Shown: positions 8,959 through 17,107 of the stretch, in pieces
How the letters are laid out: each line of letters begins with the position of its first letter
How positions within the stretch are numbered: the first letter of the stretch is position 1
Assembly (NCBI RefSeq): GCF_008000895.1
Contig: NZ_CP042823.1
Span: 124,001 to 188,000 of the forward strand
DNA: 64,000 bases
Reading direction: 5' to 3'
Origin: Methylobacterium sp. WL1
Lineage (GTDB): Bacteria; Pseudomonadota; Alphaproteobacteria; Rhizobiales; Beijerinckiaceae
The notes under the pieces: model-generated
What the model was told of the DNA's origin: nothing
Databases searched by the model: none
Seen by the model: the letters and a program-made list of their open reading frames with translations, nothing else
Made by a program: the position numbers and the translations under genes

Positions 8959-9415
8959 GTTCTTGAGGGGGGCGACCGGTTCGCCGGCCGCCGTGCCGGT
9001 GATCCTGGGGCTCGGCATCGCGCTCTTCGGCGCCGGCCCCGCGAAGGCCGACCTGCGCCTGTGCAACCAGACCGCCAGCAAGGTCGGCATCTCGCTCGGC
9101 TACCGTGATCCGCAGGGCTGGGTCACGGAGGGCTGGTGGGATCTGGCCCCGAAGGCCTGCGAGACGCTCCTGAAGGGGGCGCTGGCGGCGCGTTTCTATT
9201 ACGTGTTCGCCGTCGACTACACGCGCGGCGGCGAGTGGAGCGGGCGCTCGCTGATGTGCACCCGCGACTCGGAATTCACGATCCGCGGGGTCGAGGATTG
9301 CCTTGCCCGCGGCTACGACCGGAACGGCTTCTTCGAAGTCGATACCGGCGAGCAGAAGAGCTGGACGATCCAGCTCACCGATCCCAACCGGGCGGACGCG
9401 CCGGCCAAGCCTTGA
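8924..9415 (+). CDS. DUF1036 domain-containing secreted/membrane protein
   Basis: 163 aa. A hydrophobic segment (PVILGLGIALFGAGP) followed by AKA then DLRLCNQTASKVGISLGYRD indicates a signal peptide and an exported DUF1036 domain. Conserved features are the Trp-rich WVTEGWWDLAPKACETLLKG, YYVFAVDYTRGGEWSG, and Cys residues in LCNQ, KACE, LMCT and DCLA that could form disulphides. Function is unknown. The ATG at 8924 lies inside the end of the kinase gene; a GTG at 8993 would shorten the n-region but leave the hydrophobic core. The overlap suggests translational coupling with the kinase gene. Its place before pyruvate kinase is conserved in relatives. Confidence 0.85.
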   Translation: MSTIAASSSSGRFLRGATGSPAAVPVILGLGIALFGAGPAKADLRLCNQTASKVGISLGYRDPQGWVTEGWWDLAPKACETLLKGALAARFYYVFAVDYTRGGEWSGRSLMCTRDSEFTIRGVEDCLARGYDRNGFFEVDTGEQKSWTIQLTDPNRADAPAKP

Positions 9416-9534
9416 GGATGCCGTCGCGCCCTTGACGCTGCCCCGGGCGGGATGCCTACACCCGCACCCAACGAACCGACGCCGTCCGGGTCCAACCCCG
9501 AGACGAGCGCCGCGGAATACCCGGAGGATCCCGC

Positions 9535-10971
9535 TTGAAACGCTCGCGCCGTACAAAGATCGTCGCCACCCTTGGGCCGGCCTCGGACTCGCCGGAGATG
9601 ATCGAACGCCTGTTCCGGGCGGGCGTGGACGTGTTCCGGCTCAATATGAGCCACCTGCCACGCGAGAAGCTGCCCGAGAAGGTCGAGGTGATCCGGGCGA
9701 TCGAGCGCGAGGCCAAGCACCCGATCGGCATCCTGGTCGACCTGCAGGGCCCCAAGCTTCGGCTGGGCACCTTCGCGGAGGGCGCCGTGATGATCGAGAC
9801 CGGCGCGACCTTCGTGCTCGACGGCGATCCCACGCCCGGCGATGCCAGCCGCTGCCACCTGCCGCACCCGGAGATCCTGGAGGCGCTCGAGGCCGGCCAC
9901 GCCATCCTGCTGGACGACGGCAAGCTGCGTCTGACCGTGCTGGAGACCTCGGAGAACCGGGCCGTGACCCGGGTCGAGGTCGGCGGGAAGATCTCGAACC
10001 GCAAGGGCGTGTCGCTGCCCCACACGGTGATCCCGGTGCCGGCGATGACCGAGAAGGACCGGGCCGACCTCGATGCCGGCCTCAACGCCGGCGCCGACTG
10101 GATCGCCGTCTCCTTCGTCCAGCGTCCCGAAGACGTAGCCGAGGTCAAGAAGGTCTGCGCCGGGCGCGCCCTGGTGATGGCCAAGATCGAGAAGCCGCAG
10201 GCCCTGACCCGGCTCGACGAGATCATCGAGATCTCGGACGGCCTGATGGTCGCCCGCGGCGATCTGGGCGTGGAGATGCCGCTGGAGCAGGTCCCCGGCG
10301 TGCAGAAGCGGATCACCCGCAGCGCCCGCCGGTTCGGCAAGCCCGTGGTGGTGGCGACCCAGATGCTCGAATCGATGATCACGGCGCCGGTCCCGACCCG
10401 CGCCGAGGTCTCGGACGTGGCCACCGCGGTCTACGAGGGTGCGGACGCCGTGATGCTTTCCGCCGAGAGCGCCTCGGGCGCCTTCCCGGTCGGGGCCGTG
10501 GAGACCATGAACCGCATCGCCGAGCAGGTGGAGCGGGACTCGGTCTACTGGTCGATCATCCGGGCGCAGAGCGCGACGCCGGACGAGACCGCGGCTGACG
10601 CGATCGCGGCGGCCGCCCACCAGATGGTCGACGCGCTCAATCTCGACGCGATCATGGCCTGGACCAATTCGGGCTCGACGGCCCTGCGGCTGTCGCGCGA
10701 GCGCCCGAACGCCACCGTGATCGCTCTCACGCCCCGGCGCGAGACCGCCCGGCGCCTGGCCCTCGCCTGGGGCACGCACCCGATCGTCACCAAGGATGCC
10801 AGCGACGTGGACGACATGTCGTTCCGCGCCGCCAAGTTCGCCGTGCGCGAGAAGTTCGCCGCGGTGGGCGACCGGGTCATCGTGGTGGCGGGCCTGCCGT
10901 TCGGCACCCCTGGGGCCACGAACCTCGTGCGGCTAACCTTCATCACCCGGGAGCACGCCGAGAAGGCGTGA
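9535..10971 (+). CDS. pyk: Pyruvate kinase
   Basis: Converts phosphoenolpyruvate and ADP to pyruvate and ATP in the cytoplasm; 478 aa, normal length. The start codon is TTG at 9535, supported by GGAGGA seven bases upstream and the canonical N-terminus KRSRRTKIVATLGPASDSPE. Catalytic landmarks: FRLNMSHLPREK, VDLQGPKLRLG, VMAKIEKPQALTRLDEIIE (catalytic Lys and metal-binding Glu), VARGDLGVEMP, and KPVVVATQMLESMI, the pyruvate kinase signature. The C-terminal allosteric domain (AWTNSGSTALRLSRERPNAT) is complete. It is 119 bp after DUF1036. The gene ends three bases before the stop of the convergent hydrolase gene, so transcripts must collide or terminate inside coding sequence. Confidence 0.96.
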   Translation: MKRSRRTKIVATLGPASDSPEMIERLFRAGVDVFRLNMSHLPREKLPEKVEVIRAIEREAKHPIGILVDLQGPKLRLGTFAEGAVMIETGATFVLDGDPTPGDASRCHLPHPEILEALEAGHAILLDDGKLRLTVLETSENRAVTRVEVGGKISNRKGVSLPHTVIPVPAMTEKDRADLDAGLNAGADWIAVSFVQRPEDVAEVKKVCAGRALVMAKIEKPQALTRLDEIIEISDGLMVARGDLGVEMPLEQVPGVQKRITRSARRFGKPVVVATQMLESMITAPVPTRAEVSDVATAVYEGADAVMLSAESASGAFPVGAVETMNRIAEQVERDSVYWSIIRAQSATPDETAADAIAAAAHQMVDALNLDAIMAWTNSGSTALRLSRERPNATVIALTPRRETARRLALAWGTHPIVTKDASDVDDMSFRAAKFAVREKFAAVGDRVIVVAGLPFGTPGATNLVRLTFITREHAEKA

Positions 10972-10974
10972 GTC

Positions 10975-11988
10975 CTAATTCTTGAGCAGCGGCGCAGCCT
11001 CGCGCCGTTGCTCACCCGCGAACCGGACGATCTCGTCGGTCACGCGCTCCGCCGCCACGAAGTGGAGCATGTGACCGATCCCGGGCAGGAGCACGAGCCG
11101 AGCGCCTGGGATCGCCTTCGCCAGAGGCACCGCTTGGCTCTCACTGCGGACGATCGGGTCCGCATCGCCGGATATCACCAGGGTCGGAACGCGCAGGTCA
11201 CCGTAGCGCGGGCTCTGAGCCGCCAGGGCGGCCGGCAGGCCGACGAGATCCTGAACGTTGGCGAGCAGCGTCCCGGGTCTCAGCACGAGGGGGGCCCGGA
11301 CGAGCTCCGGGTATCCGGGTGTCTCCGACTGGGGCAGGAAGACCCGCTTGGCCGTCTCGGGAAGAAAATACTGGGCGACGGGCGCCCCGATCGTGCGGCT
11401 GAGAAGCCAGGCCACGGGCGGTTTGATGGCGAGACGCCAGTACCAAGGCAGGACCAGCATCCGCGACGGCATCGGCATCGCGACCGGAGCGGCCAAAACA
11501 AGGCCCGAGACCTGCGCCGGATGGTCGAGGGCGAGCGCCAGGGCCAGGGCTCCGGCCCAGGAATGCCCGAACACCAGCGCCGGGCCGACGCCCATTCGGT
11601 CGAGCGCCTCCGCGATGATCCGGGCCTGGATCGCGGGCGCCGCCGCCTCGCCGCCGTCGATCCGGTCGCTCCACCCGAAGCCCGGCCGATCGAAGGCGAT
11701 CACCCGATAGCCCGCCGCTGCCAGTCGGCGGCCGATACCCTCCATCGGATCGGAGGCGTTGGCCGAGGCACCGTGCAGCAGGACCACCGGCCGGCCGTTC
11801 GCCGGACCGGCCTGGATCGTCGCCAGACGCCCGCCGGCGACCTCGACGAAGGGTCCGGCGGGCGGGTTCGCGGCCCCGACCTTCAGGTCGATCACGAGGC
11901 TCGCGAGCGCGCTGAGGCCGAGAACCAGGCCCAGGATCGCGAAGGGGAGGGCGAGGAGCGTGAGGAGCAGTCCGGCCACGCGGCTCAA
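10975..11988 (-). CDS. Alpha/beta-fold hydrolase, membrane-anchored
   Basis: 337 aa serine hydrolase of unknown substrate. An N-terminal hydrophobic segment (residues 5-33, LLLTLLALPFAILGLVLGLS) is a likely membrane anchor. The fold follows with oxyanion motif VVLLHGASANASD at about 69-80, AFDRPGFGWSDR at about 98-109, and the nucleophile elbow GHSWAG with Ser143. The acid is probably in LVISGDADPIV, and the catalytic His in GIGHMLHFVAAER near the C-terminus. The stop of the upstream TPR gene overlaps its ATG (ATGA at 11985-11988), so the two are coupled. Family could be lipase, epoxide hydrolase or haloperoxidase-like; not resolved. Confidence 0.85.
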   Translation of the reverse strand: MSRVAGLLLTLLALPFAILGLVLGLSALASLVIDLKVGAANPPAGPFVEVAGGRLATIQAGPANGRPVVLLHGASANASDPMEGIGRRLAAAGYRVIAFDRPGFGWSDRIDGGEAAAPAIQARIIAEALDRMGVGPALVFGHSWAGALALALALDHPAQVSGLVLAAPVAMPMPSRMLVLPWYWRLAIKPPVAWLLSRTIGAPVAQYFLPETAKRVFLPQSETPGYPELVRAPLVLRPGTLLANVQDLVGLPAALAAQSPRYGDLRVPTLVISGDADPIVRSESQAVPLAKAIPGARLVLLPGIGHMLHFVAAERVTDEIVRFAGEQRREAAPLLKN

Positions 11989-12605
11989 AGGTCGCGGCCG
12001 TCAACCTCCGGGGCCAGGCGGTCGACCGCCTCGCCGATCTTCTCCATCTTGGGATACAGCGCCCGCGCCCGGCGAAAGGCCGCAAGTGCCCGTGCCTTGT
12101 CATCGAGGGATTCGTAGATCCTGCCCATGGCGGCCCAGGCTTCGAAATGGCGCGGCTCCAGAACCAGTGCCCGGCGCAGGTCGGCGATGGCGTCGTCCTT
12201 ATCGGTCAGAAGCCAGAACACCGTGGCGCGGCGGTTCCACCCCTCCGACCAGTTCGGCTCCAGGGCGGTGACCCGGTCCATCAGCTCGGCCGCCAGGGGG
12301 AAATCGTGAGCCGAGATGGCCTGCCGGGCACGATCGGTGAGCAGGTCCGCGGTCGGGCTGCCGGACGCGTCGAGACGGCGCTCGATGAGCTTCGCTATGC
12401 CTTTCGCCTCGGCGGGATCCTCGCTGGCGCGCAGGCGGGTGAACAGGTCATCGAGGCTCACCGGCTTCGGCGCCGGCTTGGCCTCGGGCGCCGATTTGAC
12501 CTCCGGCGCGGCGCGGCCGGGCCGGATGGCATCGGGTGCCGCGTCGGCGGGCGTCGCGGCCAGAACCGGCAGGCAGACCAGGGCGGCGATGAAGCGTGTC
12601 GGCAT
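11985..12605 (-). CDS. Exported tetratricopeptide repeat protein
   Basis: 206 aa. The signal peptide MPTRFIAALVCLPVLAATPA is followed by DAAPDAIRP and a Pro/Ala/Lys linker to about residue 48. The region from about residue 110 contains TPR units: FPLAAELMDRVTALEPNWSE, DAIADLRRALVLEPRHFEAW and ARALAAFRRARALYPKMEKI, each with the spaced Ala/Leu/Pro pattern. TPRs bind partner proteins, and the partner here could be the anchored hydrolase encoded by the overlapping next gene (inferred from coupling only). The upstream neighbour is rpmJ on the same strand, separated by a strong hairpin. Confidence 0.85.
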   Translation of the reverse strand: MPTRFIAALVCLPVLAATPADAAPDAIRPGRAAPEVKSAPEAKPAPKPVSLDDLFTRLRASEDPAEAKGIAKLIERRLDASGSPTADLLTDRARQAISAHDFPLAAELMDRVTALEPNWSEGWNRRATVFWLLTDKDDAIADLRRALVLEPRHFEAWAAMGRIYESLDDKARALAAFRRARALYPKMEKIGEAVDRLAPEVDGRDL

Positions 12606-12660
12606 GATGCCGGTAGAGTGTGCGCGGGTGTCGCGCTCGTCAACGTGCCGCGGTGCCGCG

Positions 12661-12707
12661 CACGCGAAAGCAGCCGCGGCCCGGCCGGGCGCGGCTGCTT
12701 TCGCGTG
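12661..12707. terminator. Perfect 18-bp stem hairpin between rpmJ and the TPR gene
   Basis: Bases 12661-12678 and 12690-12707 are exact reverse complements (arm CACGCGAAAGCAGCCGCG), with an 11-base GC-rich loop. The arm contains TTT on either strand but no U tract follows. It lies 82 bases after the rpmJ stop and 56 bases before the TPR start, so it probably separates the two transcripts. Confidence 0.7.
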
Positions 12708-12788
12708 ACGATCTGCACACTCCCGAAAGACCGAGCACGGCCTGACGGGACGTCGCTCCGATACCCGGCCGGAGCCGGGCAGACGGCC

Positions 12789-12914
12789 TCAGCCCTGGCG
12801 AGCCTTGAAGCGCTTCTGGGTCTTGTTGATCACGTAGACCCGGCCCTTGCGGCGCACGAGCTGGTTGTCGCGGTGACGGCCGCGCAGGGACTTGAGGGAA
12901 TTACGGATCTTCAT
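12789..12914 (-). CDS. rpmJ: 50S ribosomal protein L36
   Basis: 41-aa basic ribosomal protein of the large subunit. The frame is open upstream to 13073, but the conserved protein begins [20 protein letters not shown] at 12914 and ends [10 protein letters not shown]. The Arg/Lys-rich sequence with [13 protein letters not shown] is diagnostic. It lacks the four Cys of the zinc-binding form, so it is the zinc-free (C-minus) paralogue. It is a single gene outside the ribosomal protein operons, as usual for this form in alphaproteobacteria. Confidence 0.95.
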   Translation of the reverse strand: MKIRNSLKSLRGRHRDNQLVRRKGRVYVINKTQKRFKARQG

Positions 12915-13121
12915 CGGTTTCTCGAGCCCGGGCGGGGCCGTCCATTCACGGGGGATCGGGAACGTGTCAGCGAGGCGGGACGCGGGGTCGCGTCCAGCGA
13001 TCACGAAACACGCATCGCGGGATGGCGCCGCCATATCAGGATTCGCCACCGCAAGGCAAGGCGTCGCAGGCAAAGGTGAGGCAGGTGAGGCAGGCAGGCG
13101 AGGCGTGGAAGCCGCGGTGCC

Positions 13122-13739
13122 TCAATGGACGCTGTCGGCAGCCGGGACCGCGGGGCTTTCGACCAGCTGCCGCCCGATCTCGTGCAGCAGCGCGTCCATC
13201 AGGGGCTTCAGCCGGACGAAATCCGACTCGCCCAGGCCCTCGGCGACGTTGAACAGCGCCAGCGCCAGCTCGGCCACCCGGTCGATCCCGCTGCCGGGCG
13301 CATCGATCGCGCAGAAGGCGGACTCGTCGAGGAAGCCGTCGCGGCTGCTCTCCGTCACGTCGATGACGATGCCGCGGGCCTCGCTCACGATCCCGTCCGC
13401 GCTCACCACGAAGCGGCCGCGCGCCAGGACCCAGCGGACGTCGTCCGGCGTCAGCACGGTGCGGTACTGGGCGACGTACAGCCCACCGTGACGCTGGAGG
13501 TTCTTGACGATCGCGCCGACCCGCTGCCGGTCCTGCGGATGGACGCGTTCGAAGAACAGCGCGTAGGTCGTGCCGTGGCCGGTGGCCGAGCGTGGGATGC
13601 CGAGCATCGTAGCGGCGACGGAATCGCAACGCACGACATCGTCGGCGATCCGCCATTCCCAGGTCCCGACATTCGACGCCGCGAGGGCGCGGGCGACGAT
13701 GTCCGTGTCCTTCCGCCGCGCGCGCGCATCCAAGCCCAC
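13122..13739 (-). CDS. PAS domain-containing protein
   Basis: 205 aa, probably soluble. Residues about 18-130 match a PAS_3-type fold: SNVGTWEWRIADDVVRCDS, then the FFERVHPQDRQRVGAIVKNL helix-loop, YRTVLTPDDVRWVLARGRFV strands, and the closing GIVIDVTESSRDG. The C-terminal 60 residues form a helical tail (VAELALALFNVAEGLGESDF) with no kinase, cyclase, GGDEF or HTH domain. It is therefore a stand-alone sensor or adaptor. No signalling partner adjoins it: rpmJ is downstream and a PEBP gene upstream. Ligand unknown. Confidence 0.82.
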   Translation of the reverse strand: MGLDARARRKDTDIVARALAASNVGTWEWRIADDVVRCDSVAATMLGIPRSATGHGTTYALFFERVHPQDRQRVGAIVKNLQRHGGLYVAQYRTVLTPDDVRWVLARGRFVVSADGIVSEARGIVIDVTESSRDGFLDESAFCAIDAPGSGIDRVAELALALFNVAEGLGESDFVRLKPLMDALLHEIGRQLVESPAVPAADSVH

Positions 13740-13902
13740 CGGTCACGCTCCGAAACTGAGGGGAAATCCAGGTCCACGCACGCGGCGGAAGTCCTTGTGC
13801 GCGCACGCGGTATCTGGTCGACTCACTAGCCCGGCGCCCCCTGCGGCACAACGCAAACGAAGCCGCGGGCCGGTCCAATCCCCGCCCATCGATCGGTCCG
13901 GT

Positions 13903-14475
13903 TCAGGGGCGGGCATAGCCACCCGCGAGCTGGCCCTTGCCGATTACCCGCCCGCGCATCGCGTCGAGGACGGCGCCCCGACCAGGGCTGTCGGGCAGGT
14001 CGAGCACGCTCCCAACCGCGTAGATCTGGAACAGGTAGGCGTGGCGTCCATGGCCGCTCGGCGGATCGGGCGGGAGCCATTCGGGCTGCAAGAAGCTGTT
14101 TTTTCCGAGGCTCATCGGGGTGCCAGCCCGGTCGGGGCTCGCCAGCGCCCCCTCGTCGAGGCTGTCGACCGAGGGCGGAACATTCCACACGATCAGGTGA
14201 ACGAGGGGCTGCGGCGTGGGGCTGCCGGCATCCTCGACCAGCAGGACCAGCGTGCCGGTCCCCGCCGGCACGCCGCTCCAGGCCAGGGGCGGCGAGAGGC
14301 CCGGCCCGTCCGTGGTGTAGTGTACGGGGATCTCGGCACCGTCCGCGAAGGCGGGGCTCGTCAGCGTCAGCGTCTCCGGGACGTCGGCGAAATCCGCGTG
14401 AAAGGCGGTCTTCTCCATCCCGGCCTTGAGGCCGGACAGGGCCGCGCCGAGCGCGTGGGGAATCTTTTCGAGCAT
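13903..14475 (-). CDS. YbhB/YbcL family protein (phosphatidylethanolamine-binding protein fold)
   Basis: 190 aa. Bacterial PEBP-family protein; cellular role in bacteria is unsettled. The core runs from LTLTSPAFADGAEIPVHYTT through GPGLSPPLAWSGVPAGTGTL, the Asp/Pro ligand-pocket segment LLVEDAGSPTPQPLVHLIVW, and NVPPSVDSLDEGAL. The C-terminal strand YLFQIYAVGSVLDLPDSPGR and GRVIGKGQLAGGYAR match the family end. There is no signal peptide, so it is cytoplasmic. It is downstream of ubiG on the same strand with 46 bp between, possibly cotranscribed. Confidence 0.88.
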   Translation of the reverse strand: MLEKIPHALGAALSGLKAGMEKTAFHADFADVPETLTLTSPAFADGAEIPVHYTTDGPGLSPPLAWSGVPAGTGTLVLLVEDAGSPTPQPLVHLIVWNVPPSVDSLDEGALASPDRAGTPMSLGKNSFLQPEWLPPDPPSGHGRHAYLFQIYAVGSVLDLPDSPGRGAVLDAMRGRVIGKGQLAGGYARP

Positions 14476-14521
14476 GGTTCGGGCCTCCGCTGCGGTCTCA
14501 ACCGCGCGCGGAGGCTCCGGT

Positions 14522-15283
14522 TCAGGCGCGGCGCTCGGCCGCGACCATGTAGTTCACCGCCTTGTCCCGGCTGGTGCGCCATCCGTCGGTCAGGGGATTG
14601 TAGGCGACGCCGATCGTGTCGGTGACGTCGAGGCCACCCGCCTGGATGGCGCGGCGAAACTCGTCGGGCGTCACGAACTTCTCCCAATCGTGCGTGCCCC
14701 GCGGCAACCAGCCGAGCACGTACTCGGCGCCCACGATGGCGAGCCCGAACGAGCGCAGGGTCCGGTTGAGGGTCGCGCCGAACAGCATCCCGCCAGGCTT
14801 CACGGCGGCGCAGGCGGTCCGCACGAAGGCCGGCATATCGGAGACGTGCTCCACCACCTCCATGATCAGCACGGCGTCGAAGATCTGGCCGGACGCGACC
14901 ACCGTCTCGATGGTCTCGCCGCGATAATCCACCGGCACGCCGCCGGCCGCGGCGTGGGCGCGGGCCACCGCGATGTTCTGTTCCGCGGGATCGAGGCCGG
15001 TCACGGTGGCGCCGAGCCGGGCCAGGGGTTCCGACAGCACGCCGCCGCCGCAGCCGACATCGCACAGCGTCAGGCCGTCCAGGGGGAACGGCGCCTGCGG
15101 ATCCCGGTCGAACCGGCGGCAGAGCGCGTCGCGGATATAGGCCAGGCGCACCGGGTTGAACCGGTGCAGCACCCGCATCGGCCCGGCCTCGTCCCACCAG
15201 GTCGCGGCGAGCGCGTCGAAGCGCGCGACCTCGCCGCGATCGACGAAGCCGTCCGTCCCGGGGTTCGTGGCTGCCCTGTCCAT
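14522..15283 (-). CDS. ubiG: Ubiquinone biosynthesis O-methyltransferase UbiG
   Basis: SAM-dependent enzyme doing both O-methylations of ubiquinone biosynthesis; 253 aa. I start it at MDRAATNPGT (15283), since the frame open upstream to 15502 shows no family sequence. The UbiG N-terminal pattern is EVARFDALAATWWDEAGPMR followed by LHRFNPVRLAYI. The SAM-binding motif is LCDVGCGGGVLSEPLARLGA, then VTGLDPAEQNIAVAR. Post-motifs are VLIMEVVEHVSDMPAFVRTA and HDWEKFVTPDEFRRAIQAGG. It is divergent from lysC, with which it is neighbour in many Rhizobiales. Confidence 0.95.
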   Translation of the reverse strand: MDRAATNPGTDGFVDRGEVARFDALAATWWDEAGPMRVLHRFNPVRLAYIRDALCRRFDRDPQAPFPLDGLTLCDVGCGGGVLSEPLARLGATVTGLDPAEQNIAVARAHAAAGGVPVDYRGETIETVVASGQIFDAVLIMEVVEHVSDMPAFVRTACAAVKPGGMLFGATLNRTLRSFGLAIVGAEYVLGWLPRGTHDWEKFVTPDEFRRAIQAGGLDVTDTIGVAYNPLTDGWRTSRDKAVNYMVAAERRA

Positions 15284-15465
15284 GCGCGATCCGTTCCGTC
15301 GAGGCCGGCGGTCCGCCTGCGATGCCCGAACGCCAGGCCGTCGCCGGGCGGTCCGGATCGGGGCGGCCGACGCGGCATATCCGGGCCGCCATAGCACGGC
15401 TGCCCCGGGGCCGTCGCCGCGGCGCGCCGGCACCGTGCTTGGCGGGTTCCATGCTTGGCCGGTTG

Positions 15466-15494
15466 TTGACACCTCAACGAGCCGCTTGTACCCG
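15466..15494 (+). promoter_or_regulatory. Candidate sigma-70 promoter for lysC
   Basis: TTGACA at 15466-15471, a 17-base spacer and a weak TACCCG at 15489-15494 lie 70 bases before the lysC start in the 281-bp ubiG/lysC divergent region. The -35 box is consensus, the -10 box is poor, so this is tentative. Confidence 0.35.
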
Positions 15495-15564
15495 CCGGGC
15501 ACTGTCCGGGACCCGCCAGGGCGGTTCGTCCCCAGTCGCCGCCGGGAACCCGCGAAGAACCATC

Positions 15565-16800
15565 ATGCCCCGTCTGGTGATGAAATTCGGCGGCACCTCC
15601 GTCGCCACGCTCGACCGCATCCGCAACGTGGCCCGCCACGTCGCCCGCGAGGTCGCGGCCGGCTACGAGGTCGCCGTGATCGTGTCGGCCATGTCCGGCA
15701 AGACCAACGAGCTGGTCGAGTGGGTGAAGGACGCCAACCCGCTCTACGACCCGCGCGAGTACGACGCCGTGGTGGCCTCGGGCGAGCTGGTGACCGCGGG
15801 CCTCCTGGCGGTCGCCCTGCAGAAGGACGGCCTCAAGGCCCGCTCCTGGCAGGGCTGGCAGATTCCCGTGCTGACCTCGGATGCGCACGGCTCGGCCCGC
15901 ATCGCCGAGATCGACCCGAAGAACCTCGAGGCGGGCTTCGCGAAGGGCGAGGTGGCGGTTATCGCCGGCTTCCAGGGCATCCATGCCGAGACCGGCCGGG
16001 TGACGACCCTCGGGCGCGGCGGCTCGGACACCTCAGCGGTGGCCGTGGCAGCCGCGATCCAGGCCGAGCGCTGTGACATCTACACGGACGTGGACGGGGT
16101 CTACACCACCGATCCGCGCATCGTGCCGAAGGCCCGGCGCATGGAGCGCGTGACCTTCGAGGAAATGCTGGAGATGGCGTCGCTCGGCGCCAAGGTCCTG
16201 CAGGTCCGCTCCGTGGAACTCGCCATGGTCCACCGGGTGCCGACCACGGTCCGGTCCTCCTTCGATCCGCCGGACGCAGCGCGCCCGGGCACCCTCATCT
16301 GCGACGAGGACGACATCGTGGAACAGCAGATCATCACCGGGATCGCATTCTCCCGGGACGAGGCGCAGATCACCCTGCGCCGGGTCAAGGACAGCCCCGG
16401 CGTGGCCGCCGCCATCTTCGGGCCGCTGGCCGACGCGAACATCAACGTCGACATGATCATCCAGACCGTGTCGGGCGACCAGTCGACCACCGACATGACC
16501 TTCACGGTGCCGGCCGCCGAGTACGAGCGCACCCGCGCGATCCTCAACCAGGCGAGTCCGCAGATCGGCTACGCGCAGATCGAAGGGGCCACCGACGTGG
16601 TCAAGGTCTCGGCGATCGGCGTCGGGATGCGCAGCCACGCGGGCGTCGCAGCCAAGGCGTTCCGGGCTCTGGCCGAAAAGGGCATCAACATCCGCGCGAT
16701 CACCACGTCGGAGATCAAGTTCTCCGTGCTGATCGATGCGGCCTATACGGAGCTTGCCGTGCGCACGCTCCACTCGCTATACGGCCTGGATCAGGCCTGA
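15565..16800 (+). CDS. lysC: Aspartate kinase
   Basis: Phosphorylates aspartate, the entry step to lysine, threonine, methionine and diaminopimelate; 411 aa. The start MPRLVMKFGGTSVATLDRIR at 15565 carries the KFGGTSV nucleotide/aspartate motif at once; a much longer upstream open frame has no homology pattern. IVSAMSGKTNELVEW, SGELVTAGLLAVALQ and TLGRGGSDTSAVAVAAA complete the kinase domain. Two C-terminal ACT domains follow (ITGIAFSRDEAQITLRRVKD and VVKVSAIGVGMRSHAGVAAK), the site of feedback control by lysine/threonine in this class. The alpha/beta-type internal start common in LysC is not assessed. Confidence 0.96.
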   Translation: MPRLVMKFGGTSVATLDRIRNVARHVAREVAAGYEVAVIVSAMSGKTNELVEWVKDANPLYDPREYDAVVASGELVTAGLLAVALQKDGLKARSWQGWQIPVLTSDAHGSARIAEIDPKNLEAGFAKGEVAVIAGFQGIHAETGRVTTLGRGGSDTSAVAVAAAIQAERCDIYTDVDGVYTTDPRIVPKARRMERVTFEEMLEMASLGAKVLQVRSVELAMVHRVPTTVRSSFDPPDAARPGTLICDEDDIVEQQIITGIAFSRDEAQITLRRVKDSPGVAAAIFGPLADANINVDMIIQTVSGDQSTTDMTFTVPAAEYERTRAILNQASPQIGYAQIEGATDVVKVSAIGVGMRSHAGVAAKAFRALAEKGINIRAITTSEIKFSVLIDAAYTELAVRTLHSLYGLDQA

Positions 16801-17107
16801 GCCTGGGGGGTTCTCGACGAGAGCGCCCACGGCCTGACCGGAACGTCGGCTCGGTGGACGAGGGCGCGCTGAAACAAGAGATCAGGTAAGGGGTTGGAAT
16901 CACGTCCACTCGCATGGCGAGCGGTCGGGGTCTCATCAGCGGATCGGGTGTCTTGAGCTAGAACAGTCACGGGCCTTTCCGCCGAACCCGGAGATCTTCC
17001 GGGGGCTCGCGGCGCGGTCCATCCGGCGCCGGACGTTTCCCAGTCGGCGCCAAGGTTGCAGGGTGGTCGACGCCAAGGCCGCTCGCCGACGTTGGAACGA
17101 CGAATCG
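16801..17107 (+). other. Intergenic region between lysC and ptsP
   Basis: 307 bp. No terminator, promoter boxes or small gene could be recognised. A GGCCTG-GAT-CAGGCC hairpin overlaps the lysC stop (16783-16797) without a T run. Confidence 0.35.

Noticed and set aside
13070..13110. Short GCAGGTGAGGCAGGCAGGCG tandem-like tract upstream of the PAS gene stop
   Set aside because: Too few and too imperfect units to call a functional repeat.
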